DNA from: Oscillospiraceae bacterium
GTDB lineage: Bacteria > Bacillota > Clostridia > Oscillospirales > Oscillospiraceae
NCBI GenBank assembly: GCA_020025595.1
Contig: JAHHRV010000009.1
Coordinates: 1-64,000, forward strand
Reading direction: 5' to 3'
DNA length: 64,000 nucleotides
The notes beneath the pieces are model-generated. The model was not told where the DNA came from and did not search any database. It saw only the letters and a program-made list of their open reading frames with translations. Below, piece by piece: positions 41,902-51,391 of the stretch; the first letter of the stretch is position 1; each line of letters starts with the position of its first letter. The translations under genes were made by a program, and so were the position numbers.

Positions 41902-42429
41902 TTAAATTACCATGGGTTCGTTCTCCTGCTCCAGATACCGGCAGAAGGCAAAGATTCCGCACAGCTCTCCCGGCAAAAATGCCTCGTCAGCTTCCACATT
42001 CCATCCGCCCATCAATCCCCGATGGATGATCTGAACGCGCGTTGCATAATCAGAATCCGTCAGCGTGTAATTCTGGCTGTTCTGGAAGTTGAGCCGATAA
42101 TCTTTTCCCCGCAAAGACACCTGCGCATGGTCGACCCGGGGCATCCTGCACACGGGCCATCCGGTCACAGAAGGGTCTGATTCCTCTGCGTAATCCGGTC
42201 TTGCCGTAGCCACCGTGGTTCCGTCCTCGTTGGAAAGAACATATTCGTGGCTGCGCACATCTCCGCCATACTCGCAGGTCTGAGGAATGGTGCGAATTCC
42301 GGTTCGCATCACAATGGCTCCATCCGGGGTGCAGATTGTCTTTTCCTGACCGGAAAATGCGCCCTTTAACCGCACAAGAGGTTGGTTTTCTCCTGAAAAC
42401 AGGATTCCCGTCTGGATCACATAATGCAT
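41902..42429 (-). CDS. Hypothetical protein, possibly Tubby/LURP-one-like fold
   Basis: A 175-residue protein I do not firmly recognise. Alternating beta-strand patterns (VIQTGILFSGENQPLVRLKG, ICTPDGAIVMRTGIR, YEYV-type repeats) recall the small barrel of Tubby C-terminal-like or LURP-one-related proteins, but this is a weak impression. It has no signal peptide or membrane segment. The start at 42429 has AGGAGA 8 nt upstream. It follows the second chromate-transporter gene by 11 bp and so belongs to that operon. Confidence 0.6.
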   Translation of the reverse strand: MHYVIQTGILFSGENQPLVRLKGAFSGQEKTICTPDGAIVMRTGIRTIPQTCEYGGDVRSHEYVLSNEDGTTVATARPDYAEESDPSVTGWPVCRMPRVDHAQVSLRGKDYRLNFQNSQNYTLTDSDYATRVQIIHRGLMGGWNVEADEAFLPGELCGIFAFCRYLEQENEPMVI

Positions 42430-42440
42430 AAGATTATCTC

Positions 42441-43004
42441 CTAAAAAATCGAGTACAGAATCACACCTGCGACACCGGCACCGGCCATCACATAGATGGG
42501 ATTGGTTTTCCATTTGCGCAGGATGAAGAATCCAACTGCAACAATCGCCAGAGAAATGAAGTTAATTGCAGACAGATCTGCGGGCCAGGTCTTCTGTCCG
42601 TACAGAGCCATCAGCAGCAGAGAGATACCGGCAGATGCGATCATAGCGATAACCGCAGGCCGCAGGCCGCCCAGAACGCCCTGAACCATGCTCAGGCCGC
42701 GGAAGCGGTAGTAGACATAGGCAAGGGTCATGACGATGATGCAGGAAGGTAACACGCAGCCCAGAGTCGCAACCAGCGCACCGGGGATACCGGCGATCTG
42801 GATACCGACGAAGGTTGCAGAGTTGATTGCAATGGGGCCGGGGGTCATTTCTGCAATGGTCATGATATCAGCAAACTGAGTCATGGTCAACCAGGAATGC
42901 AGCTCCACCACCTGGTTCTGAATCAGGGGCATTGCAGCGTAGCCGCCGCCAATGCTGAACAGTCCGATCTGAAAGAAGCTCCAGAATAATTGTACAAAAA
43001 TCAT
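42441..43004 (-). CDS. Chromate transporter family protein, second half-size subunit
   Basis: A 187-residue CHR-family membrane protein of the short type, with about six hydrophobic segments. The family motif is FSIGGGYAAMPLIQ near the N-terminus and the second block is EMTPGPIAINSATFVG. Short CHR proteins work as pairs encoded side by side, as here. In anaerobes the real substrate may be an anion other than chromate. It lies 2 bp after its partner. Confidence 0.9.
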   Translation of the reverse strand: MIFVQLFWSFFQIGLFSIGGGYAAMPLIQNQVVELHSWLTMTQFADIMTIAEMTPGPIAINSATFVGIQIAGIPGALVATLGCVLPSCIIVMTLAYVYYRFRGLSMVQGVLGGLRPAVIAMIASAGISLLLMALYGQKTWPADLSAINFISLAIVAVGFFILRKWKTNPIYVMAGAGVAGVILYSIF

Positions 43005-43006
43005 GA

Positions 43007-43576
43007 TTATGCAAGCTCCTTTCTATGTTTCTGCTGGTAAATGGTATCCAGCGCACCGACAACGGCGCAGACCAGGATGATGATCAGGATGTTGACCTTG
43101 AAGAAATAGGTGGCAATGAACGATCCCAGCATGACCAGCAGCGGCAGGACTCGTTTCAGCTTGAAAATGCTCTTGGCCATGGTCACAACCACATCCATGA
43201 TAACTGCAGCAACACCGGCCAGCATACCGGTCATTGCCATGTTGACAATTGCATTGTCACGGAAGGCCTTGTAGAACATGGAAATGATCGAAATGATGAT
43301 CAGCGGGGGCAGAACAGAGCCGGACACGGTCAGCAGAGCGCCGGGGATGCCGGCAACACGGTAACCCACCAGAATGGCTGCATTAACCGCAATGGCTCCG
43401 GGAGAGGACTGGGCAATTGCCGTCAGGTCCATCATTTCCTGCTCGTCGATCCAGCCGAGATCTTCCACGAACTTCTTGCGCATCAGGGGGATGATGACAA
43501 ATCCGCCGCCAAAAGTACAGGCGCTTAACTGGAATGTCGATGTAAATAGTTTCAGATATTTATTTTTTTCTTTCAA
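43007..43576 (-). CDS. Chromate transporter family protein, first half-size subunit
   Basis: A 189-residue CHR-family membrane protein with TFGGGFVIIPLM and QSSPGAIAVNAAILVG. The start is placed at a TTG (43576) with AGGAG 8 nt upstream, which gives the usual length. The longer ATG frame would cross the AT-rich divergent promoter region. It pairs with the downstream CHR gene and is divergent from a LysR gene. Confidence 0.88.
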   Translation of the reverse strand: MKEKNKYLKLFTSTFQLSACTFGGGFVIIPLMRKKFVEDLGWIDEQEMMDLTAIAQSSPGAIAVNAAILVGYRVAGIPGALLTVSGSVLPPLIIISIISMFYKAFRDNAIVNMAMTGMLAGVAAVIMDVVVTMAKSIFKLKRVLPLLVMLGSFIATYFFKVNILIIILVCAVVGALDTIYQQKHRKELA

Positions 43577-43685
43577 TCTCCTCACTCCTATCTCTAACAG
43601 TATATACCTTGACGAATCATAAAGAAAATAATATAATTTAATTATTATAATAACGAAATCGATATAAGGCAAGGGGGGTCATGCT

Positions 43686-44600
43686 TTGACACTGAGACAT
43701 ATGAAGATATTTCTGTCCATCTGTGACAACGGCGACAACACCACCAAGGCCGCAGCCGCCCTGCACATGACCCAGCCCGCTGTCAGCCTTGCGGTGAAGG
43801 AGCTGGAGCAGTACTATGGCGTGGTTCTGTTCGACCGCATCGGACGGCGGCTGCATCTCACCGAGGCCGGGCAGCATTTTCGGGAATACGCCACCCACAT
43901 CTGCGATATGTTCGACCATCTGGAAAAAGGAATGCGGGACTGGGATTCCTTCGGCGTTCTGCGTGTGGGTTCCAGCATCACCATCGGTTCCCAGTTTCTG
44001 CCCAATTATGTGAAGGCCTTCCACTACCGCTATCCCGGGACCCAGGTCCACAGCGTCGTGGCTCCCTCTGAAATTCTGGAGCAGAAGCTACTCAATAACG
44101 AGCTGGATTTTGCACTGATTGAAGGCATTCCCCATCACCCTTCCCTGATTTCAGAAGCATACATGGAAGACCGCCTGACCGTGATCGTCCCTGCGGATGG
44201 GAAATTTCTGCCCTGGCAGACCATCTCCATAGAGGAATTCAAAAAGCAGAATTTCCTGCTCCGGGAACCGGGAAGCGGCACCCGTGATCTATTCGATCAG
44301 GTGACGGAACGGGCCGGTTTTTCCGTTACCCCCGTCTGGGAAGCCGTCAGCACCACGGCACTGGTAAACGCCGTGATCAACGGTCTGGGCATTGCGGTGC
44401 TCCCCCACCGGATGGTGACTGCGCCGCTGGAATACGGACTGGTCACCGCCATTCAGGTGGAAGGTCTGAACTTCACCAGACATTTCCATATCGTCTACCA
44501 CAGGGATAAATTTCTCACCACCTCGGCCCAGGCCTTTCTGGATCTGTGCCGGAATTACGAAATGGACTACCCGCTGCCCCGCTATACGGGTCTGCATTGA
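43686..44600 (+). CDS. LysR family transcriptional regulator
   Basis: A 304-residue LysR protein. The N-terminal winged helix-turn-helix is MTLRHMKIFLSICDNG through AAALHMTQPAVSLAVKELEQYYG. The effector domain follows from about residue 90. The start is a TTG at 43686 with GGGGGG 7 nt upstream. It is divergent from the chromate-transporter pair across 109 AT-rich bases, the usual layout for a LysR protein controlling its neighbour. Confidence 0.92.
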   Translation: MTLRHMKIFLSICDNGDNTTKAAAALHMTQPAVSLAVKELEQYYGVVLFDRIGRRLHLTEAGQHFREYATHICDMFDHLEKGMRDWDSFGVLRVGSSITIGSQFLPNYVKAFHYRYPGTQVHSVVAPSEILEQKLLNNELDFALIEGIPHHPSLISEAYMEDRLTVIVPADGKFLPWQTISIEEFKKQNFLLREPGSGTRDLFDQVTERAGFSVTPVWEAVSTTALVNAVINGLGIAVLPHRMVTAPLEYGLVTAIQVEGLNFTRHFHIVYHRDKFLTTSAQAFLDLCRNYEMDYPLPRYTGLH

Positions 44601-44640
44601 CCGTCAGGGTCATACCCTACCAAACGAAGGAGAATCCATA

Positions 44641-45053
44641 TGATTAAGGAACTTGCACACGATCCCATCTGGCTTGCTCAGAAATCGCAGATCGCAACAA
44701 AAGACGACCTGCAGGTGGCTCGGGATCTGCTGGACACCCTCGCCGCCCACAAAGACAGCTGTGTCGGCATGGCGGCAAATATGATTGGCATCAACAAGCG
44801 GATCATTGTCTTTGACTGCGACGGCACCTATATGACCATGATGAATCCGGAAATTGTCAGCAAATCCGGCCCCTACGAAACAGAGGAAGGGTGCCTTTCC
44901 CTGCTGGGCGGCCCCCGAAAGATCCAGCGTTTCCAGAAAATCAAGGTTCAATATCAGAATGAGGCATTCCAGACCCGTCTAAAGACCTTCACCGGCTGGA
45001 CAGCCCAGATCATCCAGCACGAAATCGACCACTGCAACGGCATTCTCATCTGA
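44641..45053 (+). CDS. Peptide deformylase-like protein
   Basis: A short member of the peptide deformylase family (about 137 residues; typical enzymes have 150-170), which removes the N-formyl group from new proteins. Metal-binding motifs 2 and 3 are intact (EGCLS and HEIDH). Motif 1 reads VGMAANMIG where the classical form is G-x-G-x-A-A-x-Q, so the catalytic Gln is a Met here. Similar divergent copies occur in other Bacillota. It is 40 bp downstream of the LysR gene with its own ribosome binding site (AAGGAG). The ATG may begin at 44641 within one base. Confidence 0.85.
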
Positions 45054-45095
45054 TTTTTCAGGATTCCGTGCGTCCCACCATTCCCCTATGTACGC

Positions 45096-45131
45096 AAAAG
45101 CCCCCGTATTCTCGTGAATACGGGGGCTTTT
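45096..45131. terminator. Bidirectional terminator
   Basis: AAAGCCCCCGTATTC and GAATACGGGGGCTTT arms with a 4 nt loop, serving the deformylase gene and the Gfo/Idh gene on the other strand. Confidence 0.9.
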
Positions 45132-45161
45132 CATATTCTTTTACCGGGAAGTCAGGCTCTC

Positions 45162-46313
45162 TCAGAACCCGTATTCGATGGGCACTTCCGTTCTGGTTTC
45201 TGCGGACTTTTTAGCAGCCAGGCAAGCCGCTGCGCTGGCAAGGCCCTGCTCCAGATCCGAGTGGCTGTCGGCGCCGTTCAGGACCATCAGGAACCCCCGA
45301 GCCAGCTTTTCGTCTCCGCCGAAATGGCCCAGCCCTTCGGGGTATACAAACTTGTGCTCTGCGGTGTGCTTGCCGTCATAGTAATCCACCCGCAGCGTTG
45401 CAGTGTAAAAATCAAATTCCGCACTCGCCTTGGTGCCGATAAAGCGAGCGCCCCGGCGGCCTGCTTCATTTTTCACCAGGAATGTCTGGTGGTAGGAAAT
45501 AATGGTTCCGTCTTCGCAGGTGAACAGTGCTGCGCCCACATCTTCGTTGCCGGTATCCTCTGCAAAGCAGCAATATTCGCCGGAAGGCTCTTCCTTCAGA
45601 TAGTTGCGAACCACAAAGCTGCTCTCGGGGCACTCATGGTACTCTTCGCAGTCCTCGCACCGCAGTCCCGCCGGCTTGTTGCCCTTGAAGTGCATTTTAG
45701 CAGTATTCGCCATCACCCGCACCGGGCGCTTGCCCAGAACATAGGTAATGTAATCGATATCGTGGGTGCTCTTCTGCAGGAACAGTCCGCCGGTGAGCGA
45801 GCTGTCCCGGTACCAGCTGTGGTAGTAGACATTTCCGTAGGGCACATTGTTGATGGCCTGCACCGTCACAATGTCGCCCAGCTCTCCCTGATCCACCAGA
45901 TGCTTCAGCTCCTGCACGATGCAGGTGAGCCGCAGGGGGAAGGATACCACCACATGCTCCCGCTTCCCTTCAGAAGCAGTCCGCAGCTGCTCATACTGCT
46001 CCTGATTGATACATACAGGCTTTTCCAGAAACAGCGGGATATTCTTTGCCAGCACCTGCTGTGCATAGTGGCTGTGCAGATTGCAGCGGGTGCCGATAAA
46101 TACACCGTCCAGCGTTTCCTTTTCCAGCATTTCCTCTGCTGTTTCATAGTATCTGGTGTTGGCAAAGCGCTTGTCGTGGCCCAGCTTTTCTGCCTTTTCC
46201 CGCCAGCAGGGGTCTGCTACAGCTGCCACCTCGATGGGTGCCTGAATCCCCACAAATGCCTTCATCATGGTTTCGCTGCGAAGGCCATATCCGATAAAAC
46301 CGATCTTTTTCAT
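45162..46313 (-). CDS. Gfo/Idh/MocA family oxidoreductase
   Basis: A 383-residue NAD(P)-dependent protein. The Rossmann site is IGFIGYGLRSETMM at the N-terminus, and the family Lys-Pro motif is FLEKPVCI. It has an extra Cys cluster, CEDCEEYHECP (about residues 219-229), that is also found in the second Gfo/Idh protein of this locus. Family members oxidise sugars or act as NAD-dependent glycosidases (GH109-like). It follows the DUF4091 gene by 15 bp. No signal peptide, so it is cytoplasmic. Confidence 0.88.
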   Translation of the reverse strand: MKKIGFIGYGLRSETMMKAFVGIQAPIEVAAVADPCWREKAEKLGHDKRFANTRYYETAEEMLEKETLDGVFIGTRCNLHSHYAQQVLAKNIPLFLEKPVCINQEQYEQLRTASEGKREHVVVSFPLRLTCIVQELKHLVDQGELGDIVTVQAINNVPYGNVYYHSWYRDSSLTGGLFLQKSTHDIDYITYVLGKRPVRVMANTAKMHFKGNKPAGLRCEDCEEYHECPESSFVVRNYLKEEPSGEYCCFAEDTGNEDVGAALFTCEDGTIISYHQTFLVKNEAGRRGARFIGTKASAEFDFYTATLRVDYYDGKHTAEHKFVYPEGLGHFGGDEKLARGFLMVLNGADSHSDLEQGLASAAACLAAKKSAETRTEVPIEYGF

Positions 46314-46328
46314 TTCAAATCCCCATTC

Positions 46329-47972
46329 TCATTTGTATTCCCCAAGACGGGTATAAAGCTTCTGACAAAAATCCATAAATACTGCATTATCTGCCGGATA
46401 TTGGGTAAAGGAGAGATCGCCAAGCTCCTGAGCAATCCAATTCAGGACTTCCGCCCGGCCAATCTTCTGCTCAAGAGTCTGCAGGACCCTGTAATCCTGA
46501 AAAGCATCACGCAGCAGCTTCAGACGAATGCTTGCAACGGGAGTGCCGTCCTTTCCCGGATACACCAGAAATCCGTCGCCCGAGGGAAAGCCAAATCCTG
46601 CATCCGTCACACGGTAAGGATCGATAGGCTCTTTGCTGAACTGGCTGTTCCAAAAATTATATCCCCAGCGCAGGAATCCGTCCAGATTCTCCTTGTACAT
46701 CAGCACACCAAGGATTCTGCCCCGAAGCGATGGCATGGACAGGAACACATTCGGCACCAGCTTATCCTGGCAGCAGCAGCTGTAGGTCCAGATTTCCCCG
46801 GTTTTCTCCGCCTTCAGAAACGGCTCCAGAAAATCCTCTGCTACGACGGGAATGGACACCAGATTCTGCTGATAAAATTCAAAACTGCTGAGTGCATCGA
46901 TTACAGGACAGCCATCCAGATACGGAACAATCATTTCTCTCGCCGCCCGATAATTTTCCAGTTGTTCCACAGAAGGCTCGTCCGAAATGTGGAAATAGGT
47001 CTTTTCCTTGATTCCCAGCTGTTTCAGCTGATCGACCAACGCAGGCAAAAAGTCCGCAAGGAAATCTGCGTAGGCTTTGCTGGTTGCGGGAGTCTCCCAG
47101 CCAAACAGGGTTTTCAGTCCCTCAGGGGTCTGCTCATAGATCTCAGCTGCACATTTTGCGCCCCATTGGGTAAAGAACGGAGCAATTTCAAAATGCGAAA
47201 TTCCACATCCCTGTGCCATTATGATCCAGTGTTTGAACAGCGTAAAGTCATAATGCAGCCCCTGTTCCGTTCTGGTGATGGTCACCAGCTGTCCCGGCAT
47301 CCGCCTGCAGGATGGCTCGATGTCCAGCGATGGAGTAAATACCGGCGTCAGCAAGGTGTCCACGCCGTGTTCCGCTGCGCATTTGATGTAGGCTTCTGCA
47401 ATTTGGAAAAACTCCCGGGAGAACATTTCGCACCCATATTGCTGGCACAGACAGTCATTGTAAAACCACTCCGTATGGCGTACCCTCTGCCGGGCAAGCT
47501 GCATGGGTACCACATCCAGATGAAGCAGCTGATGATTCTGCAGATTTCCCTTCCGGTCACGGAATTCTACCTGAATGTCCGTAGATTTTGCGCCCTGCGG
47601 GATATGTACATCCACCCAGAAGACCCGGTAGATCCCACTGTTCAGCCGGATCGGCTCTGCCTGATACGGTTTGAGAATGTCCGGAATCAATGTCGGTGTC
47701 CGGGCAAGATATTCTCCTGTGGCGTCCGGTCTGCAAGGGAAGCTGCATGGAGCCTGCTCCACCAGAAAAACCTCTGTTACGCACTCTGGACAAGTCACAT
47801 TCAGAACGCTATAGTAATCATCATAATAGGTTGGATCAAATGTACACGATATCTGAAAAGAAACCGTCTCTCCCCACAGGCCGCTGAGTGCTGTCAATAC
47901 CGGTGTTTGCTCTGCGGAGAAGGCATCGATTTTTTCTAAGGAAGAATGGAATCTTTGAATCACTGTCTGCAT
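46329..47972 (-). CDS. DUF4091 domain protein, glycoside hydrolase-like
   Basis: A 547-residue protein with an N-terminal beta-rich domain (1-160), a TIM-barrel-like middle and a C-terminal DUF4091 region (PDAGFGFPSGDGFLVYPG, RLKLLRDAFQDYRVLQTLE). This layout is shared with GH123-like proteins, which cut beta-GalNAc. Acidic residues in FHISDEPS (near residue 330) are candidates for catalysis. It has no signal peptide, so cytoplasmic action on imported oligosaccharide is likely. A strong minus-strand promoter (TTGACG, 17 bp, TATAAT) precedes it, divergent from the GH20 gene. Confidence 0.82.
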   Translation of the reverse strand: MQTVIQRFHSSLEKIDAFSAEQTPVLTALSGLWGETVSFQISCTFDPTYYDDYYSVLNVTCPECVTEVFLVEQAPCSFPCRPDATGEYLARTPTLIPDILKPYQAEPIRLNSGIYRVFWVDVHIPQGAKSTDIQVEFRDRKGNLQNHQLLHLDVVPMQLARQRVRHTEWFYNDCLCQQYGCEMFSREFFQIAEAYIKCAAEHGVDTLLTPVFTPSLDIEPSCRRMPGQLVTITRTEQGLHYDFTLFKHWIIMAQGCGISHFEIAPFFTQWGAKCAAEIYEQTPEGLKTLFGWETPATSKAYADFLADFLPALVDQLKQLGIKEKTYFHISDEPSVEQLENYRAAREMIVPYLDGCPVIDALSSFEFYQQNLVSIPVVAEDFLEPFLKAEKTGEIWTYSCCCQDKLVPNVFLSMPSLRGRILGVLMYKENLDGFLRWGYNFWNSQFSKEPIDPYRVTDAGFGFPSGDGFLVYPGKDGTPVASIRLKLLRDAFQDYRVLQTLEQKIGRAEVLNWIAQELGDLSFTQYPADNAVFMDFCQKLYTRLGEYK

Positions 47973-48002
47973 AATGACACCTCACAAATCAATTCTTTTC
48001 TC

Positions 48003-48031
48003 ATTATAGATTATCAGATATCAATCGTCAA
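48003..48031 (-). promoter_or_regulatory. Promoter of the DUF4091/Gfo-Idh operon
   Basis: On the minus strand TTGACG (complement of 48026-48031), a 17 bp spacer and TATAAT (complement of 48003-48008). The remaining divergent region up to 48200 holds the GH20 ribosome binding site but no clear plus-strand promoter beyond a CGATAAGAG stretch near 48148. Confidence 0.78.
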
Positions 48032-48200
48032 ATCGTAGACAGAACTTATCAATTAACCACCGAAAAAGGAAAATCCGAAATCGTTCACCCCTTTGCTCTG
48101 CCGTAAAGCGCAAAAAAAATGTCTGATTTTTTCCCCGTTTTACGATACGATAAGAGTAACAAAAATTCGGAAAGCATCAATACACTCAGGAGGTGTATCT

Positions 48201-50072
48201 ATGAACATTTTTCTGGACACATCGGCACAACAATTTTGCTCAGGTGTCTCACACCTGCACACAGTCACGGATATTTTTGCAGCCGATGACGGCATCCGTG
48301 TCACATGGGAACCTGCCGAAAGGCTGACGGTTTCCTGGGATGGGACAAGCGCCCATCTGCAAGGTCAAAACAGCGCCCAGTTCTTCCGGGGGCTGGGAAT
48401 TCTCAAGGAAAAGGTCGAAGACAATTCCCCCTTTACCGTTACGGAAAAGCCTGTTTTTCAGCAGCTTGGAGCCAGTTTTGACCTTTCCCGCAATGCTGTC
48501 ATGACTCTTGCAGCATTGGAGCGTATGCTCTGCCGCATGGCGCTCATGGGTTTTACGGAGGCATATCTGTACACCGAAGAAACTTACGATTTGCCTGACT
48601 ATCCGTTCTTCGGCTATATGCGCGGAAAATACTCCGTCCAGGACATTCAGCACCTGGACGAATATGCCGCCGAGCTGGGCATTGAACTGATTCCCTGCAT
48701 CCAGACTCTGGGTCACCTGGAACGGTTCCTGCACTGGGAAAGCAGCGCCCCCCTGCGGGATACTCCGGATGTTCTGCTTGTTGGTGACGAAAACTGTGAC
48801 CGGCTGATTGAAGCCATGATTGCTCAGTGCCGCAAGTGCTACCGCACCCACAAAATCCATGTGGGTATGGACGAAGCCATGAATCTGGGCCTTGGCAACT
48901 ATCTGAAGAAGAACGGCTTCCAGAACAGCTTCTCCATCATGCAGCAGCATGTGCGCCGCGTCACCGAAATTGCAGAAAAATATGACTTCACTCCAATGAT
49001 GTGGAGCGATATGTATTTCCGATGCGCCAGCCCCACCAACGACTACTACGAAAATGACATTACCATCCCTGCTTCGGTCATTGACGCTGCTCCCGGCAAC
49101 ATGGAGCTGGTCTATTGGGACTATTACCACGACGACGAAGCCTTCTATGACCGCTATATCAAACTGCATCAGCAGTTCCGTGCGCCATTGCGCTTTGCAG
49201 GCGGTATGTGGACCTGGTTGGGCCCCGCCATTGATTATGATGTCTTTTTCAAAAATGCCGAACCTGCCCTGCGCTCCTGCCTGAAAAACGGCGTGCAGAA
49301 TGTAATGATTACAACCTGGGGCGATGACGGTGGGGAAACCAGCCCTCAGGCTATGCTTCTGGGACTTCAGACCTATGCAGAGTTCTGCTACGAAACCACC
49401 TTTGAAAAGGACTGGATCTTCAAGCGGCTTTCTGCCTGCACCGGAGCTGACGGTGAAGCCCTGTGCCATATCAGCGACTTTAACAAGACGCCCCTTCTGG
49501 ACCCCGCCAGCGACCTGCCAAACGGTGCCAAATTCCTGCTGTATCAGGACCCGCTCACAGGCATCTTTGACTGGGATGTGAATGGCATGGGTTTTGCACA
49601 GCAATATGGCAAATTAGAGGAACTGTTTTCTACTTATGCTCAGCGCAAGGACAGCTGGGAAACGCTGTATCGATTCTATATGCTGCTGGCACGGGTTCTG
49701 AAGAACAAGGCTGAGCTCGGAATTTCTCTTCACCATGCCTACCACGAGCAAAACAAACAGGCAATGGAAAAGCTTGCCCGGCAGGCAAAGTGTGCCAGCG
49801 ACGACTGCGTAGACCTGCTGGAGCAGTGGCGCACACTGTGGCTGTCGGAGTGCCGTCCGTTCGGCTTTGAGGTCATTGAAATCCGCCTTGCCGGCATTCG
49901 CTCCAGACTGCTGACTGCACACAATCGTGTGCTTTCCTACTGCCATGGGGAAATCCCGGCTCTGGAAGAGCTGGAGCAGCAGCGTCTGCCCCTGCTTCGC
50001 AAAGAAGGTACCAACAATCTCCACGGTGTTTACTTCTGGAGAGACATTGTCAGTGCTTCAAAACCTTACTAA
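48201..50072 (+). CDS. Glycoside hydrolase family 20-type beta-N-acetylhexosaminidase
   Basis: A 623-residue GH20-type enzyme expected to release terminal GlcNAc or GalNAc. The catalytic Asp-Glu pair is D224-E225 in KIHVGMDEA. ELGIELIPCIQTLGHLE precedes it and the Trp-rich MWSDMYFR and GMWTWLGP segments follow, in the style of cytoplasmic GH20 enzymes such as GcnA. No signal peptide. The start at 48201 has AGGAGGTG 7 nt upstream. It is co-directional with the second Gfo/Idh gene, 36 bp downstream. Confidence 0.9.
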   Translation: MNIFLDTSAQQFCSGVSHLHTVTDIFAADDGIRVTWEPAERLTVSWDGTSAHLQGQNSAQFFRGLGILKEKVEDNSPFTVTEKPVFQQLGASFDLSRNAVMTLAALERMLCRMALMGFTEAYLYTEETYDLPDYPFFGYMRGKYSVQDIQHLDEYAAELGIELIPCIQTLGHLERFLHWESSAPLRDTPDVLLVGDENCDRLIEAMIAQCRKCYRTHKIHVGMDEAMNLGLGNYLKKNGFQNSFSIMQQHVRRVTEIAEKYDFTPMMWSDMYFRCASPTNDYYENDITIPASVIDAAPGNMELVYWDYYHDDEAFYDRYIKLHQQFRAPLRFAGGMWTWLGPAIDYDVFFKNAEPALRSCLKNGVQNVMITTWGDDGGETSPQAMLLGLQTYAEFCYETTFEKDWIFKRLSACTGADGEALCHISDFNKTPLLDPASDLPNGAKFLLYQDPLTGIFDWDVNGMGFAQQYGKLEELFSTYAQRKDSWETLYRFYMLLARVLKNKAELGISLHHAYHEQNKQAMEKLARQAKCASDDCVDLLEQWRTLWLSECRPFGFEVIEIRLAGIRSRLLTAHNRVLSYCHGEIPALEELEQQRLPLLRKEGTNNLHGVYFWRDIVSASKPY

Positions 50073-50108
50073 AGATCGCACAAATCGCTTAAAAAGGAGC
50101 AATCTGAT

Positions 50109-51383
50109 ATGAATAAAAGGAAAATCACACTGGTCATCGCAGGCCTTGGCGGACGAGGCCATGATATTTACAGCAAATATGCACTGGAGCATTCAGAGGA
50201 TGCAGAAGTCGTCGCCATTGCCGATTCCAGACCTGACCGTCTGAAAATCGCACAGCAGGAGTGGAACCTCCCTGCCGAAAGATGCTACACATCTGCAGAA
50301 GAGCTTTTTGCTCAGGAAAAAATGGCAGATGCTGCCGTCATTGCCACCCAGGATCAGCAGCATGTGGCTCACGCCGAGGCTGCGCTGAAAGCTGGCTACC
50401 ACCTGCTTTTGGAGAAGCCCGTCGCTGTGGACATCGAAGGATGTCTGGCTGTGCTGCGGATGGCACGGCAGTACAAGCGCCATGTGGTTGTATGCCATGT
50501 GCTGCGCTACACTCCTTTTTACAACACCATCAAACACATCATTGAAGACGGCCGCATTGGCGATGTCGTCACCATTCAGGCCATGGAGCAGGTGGGCTAT
50601 TGGCATCATGCGCACAGCTATGTCCGTGGCAACTGGCGCCGCTGCGATGAATCCAGTCCCATGATTCTGGCAAAGTGCTGCCACGACATGGATATCCTGA
50701 TCTGGCTCACCGGAAAGCGTGCCCGGTCTGTCAGTTCCTACGGCAACAATTACCTGTTCAATGCAGCCCACGCACCGGAAGGGTCGGCAGAGCGGTGCTT
50801 TGAATGTTCTGTCAGAGATAACTGTCCTTACGATGCTGTGCGCTATTATCTGGAAAGCCCCCGCACCAGCGTCCGTGCAGGCCGTGTGAACTGGCCTATC
50901 AATGTGCTCGATCCCAATCCCACCCCGGAAACCATCGAAAAAGCACTGCGTACAGGGCCGTACGGTCGGTGTGTCTTCCACTGCGATAACGATGTGGTAG
51001 ACCATCAGGTTGTCAACATCGAGCTGGAAGACGGTGTGACCATCAACTTCACCATGTCCGCCTTCACCGAAAGCTGTTACCGCACCATCAAAGTCATGGG
51101 CACCCGGGGCTGCATTGAGGGCAACATGGACGAATCCAAGCTGGTCTGGAACGACTTTTTCGGTCACCGGGAAGAAATCGACCTGCAGGTCACCGACGGC
51201 ACTATGGCAGGTCACGGCGGCGGAGATGCGGTTATGATGAAACAGTTCATCGAACTGCTGGCCAGCGGTAAGGACGACGAAATGCTCTCATCCATCGAGC
51301 ACTCCATTGAAAGCCATCTGGTTGCACTTCTGGCGGAAAAATCCCGTCTGAATCACGGCGAAAGCCTTCCTGTAGAACTGTAA
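50109..51383 (+). CDS. Gfo/Idh/MocA family oxidoreductase
   Basis: A 424-residue NAD(P)-dependent protein. The Rossmann motif is IAGLGGRGHDIYSKYA, and the family motif is LLEKPVAVD. A Cys pair region CFECSVRDNCPYDA (about 233-246) matches the Cys cluster in the other Gfo/Idh protein of this locus. HGGGDAVMM near the end is typical of the C-terminal domain. Next to GH20 and DUF4091, a role in breaking or remodelling GalNAc/GlcNAc glycans is plausible, including a GH109-like glycosidase activity. Confidence 0.88.
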   Translation: MNKRKITLVIAGLGGRGHDIYSKYALEHSEDAEVVAIADSRPDRLKIAQQEWNLPAERCYTSAEELFAQEKMADAAVIATQDQQHVAHAEAALKAGYHLLLEKPVAVDIEGCLAVLRMARQYKRHVVVCHVLRYTPFYNTIKHIIEDGRIGDVVTIQAMEQVGYWHHAHSYVRGNWRRCDESSPMILAKCCHDMDILIWLTGKRARSVSSYGNNYLFNAAHAPEGSAERCFECSVRDNCPYDAVRYYLESPRTSVRAGRVNWPINVLDPNPTPETIEKALRTGPYGRCVFHCDNDVVDHQVVNIELEDGVTINFTMSAFTESCYRTIKVMGTRGCIEGNMDESKLVWNDFFGHREEIDLQVTDGTMAGHGGGDAVMMKQFIELLASGKDDEMLSSIEHSIESHLVALLAEKSRLNHGESLPVEL

Positions 51384-51391
51384 AGAAACAC

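Noticed and set aside
45114..47939. A 941-codon plus-strand open frame
   Set aside because: It lies antisense to the DUF4091 and Gfo/Idh genes, which have family motifs, promoter and ribosome binding sites. The frame is rich in His, Leu, Cys and Gln in no domain pattern.
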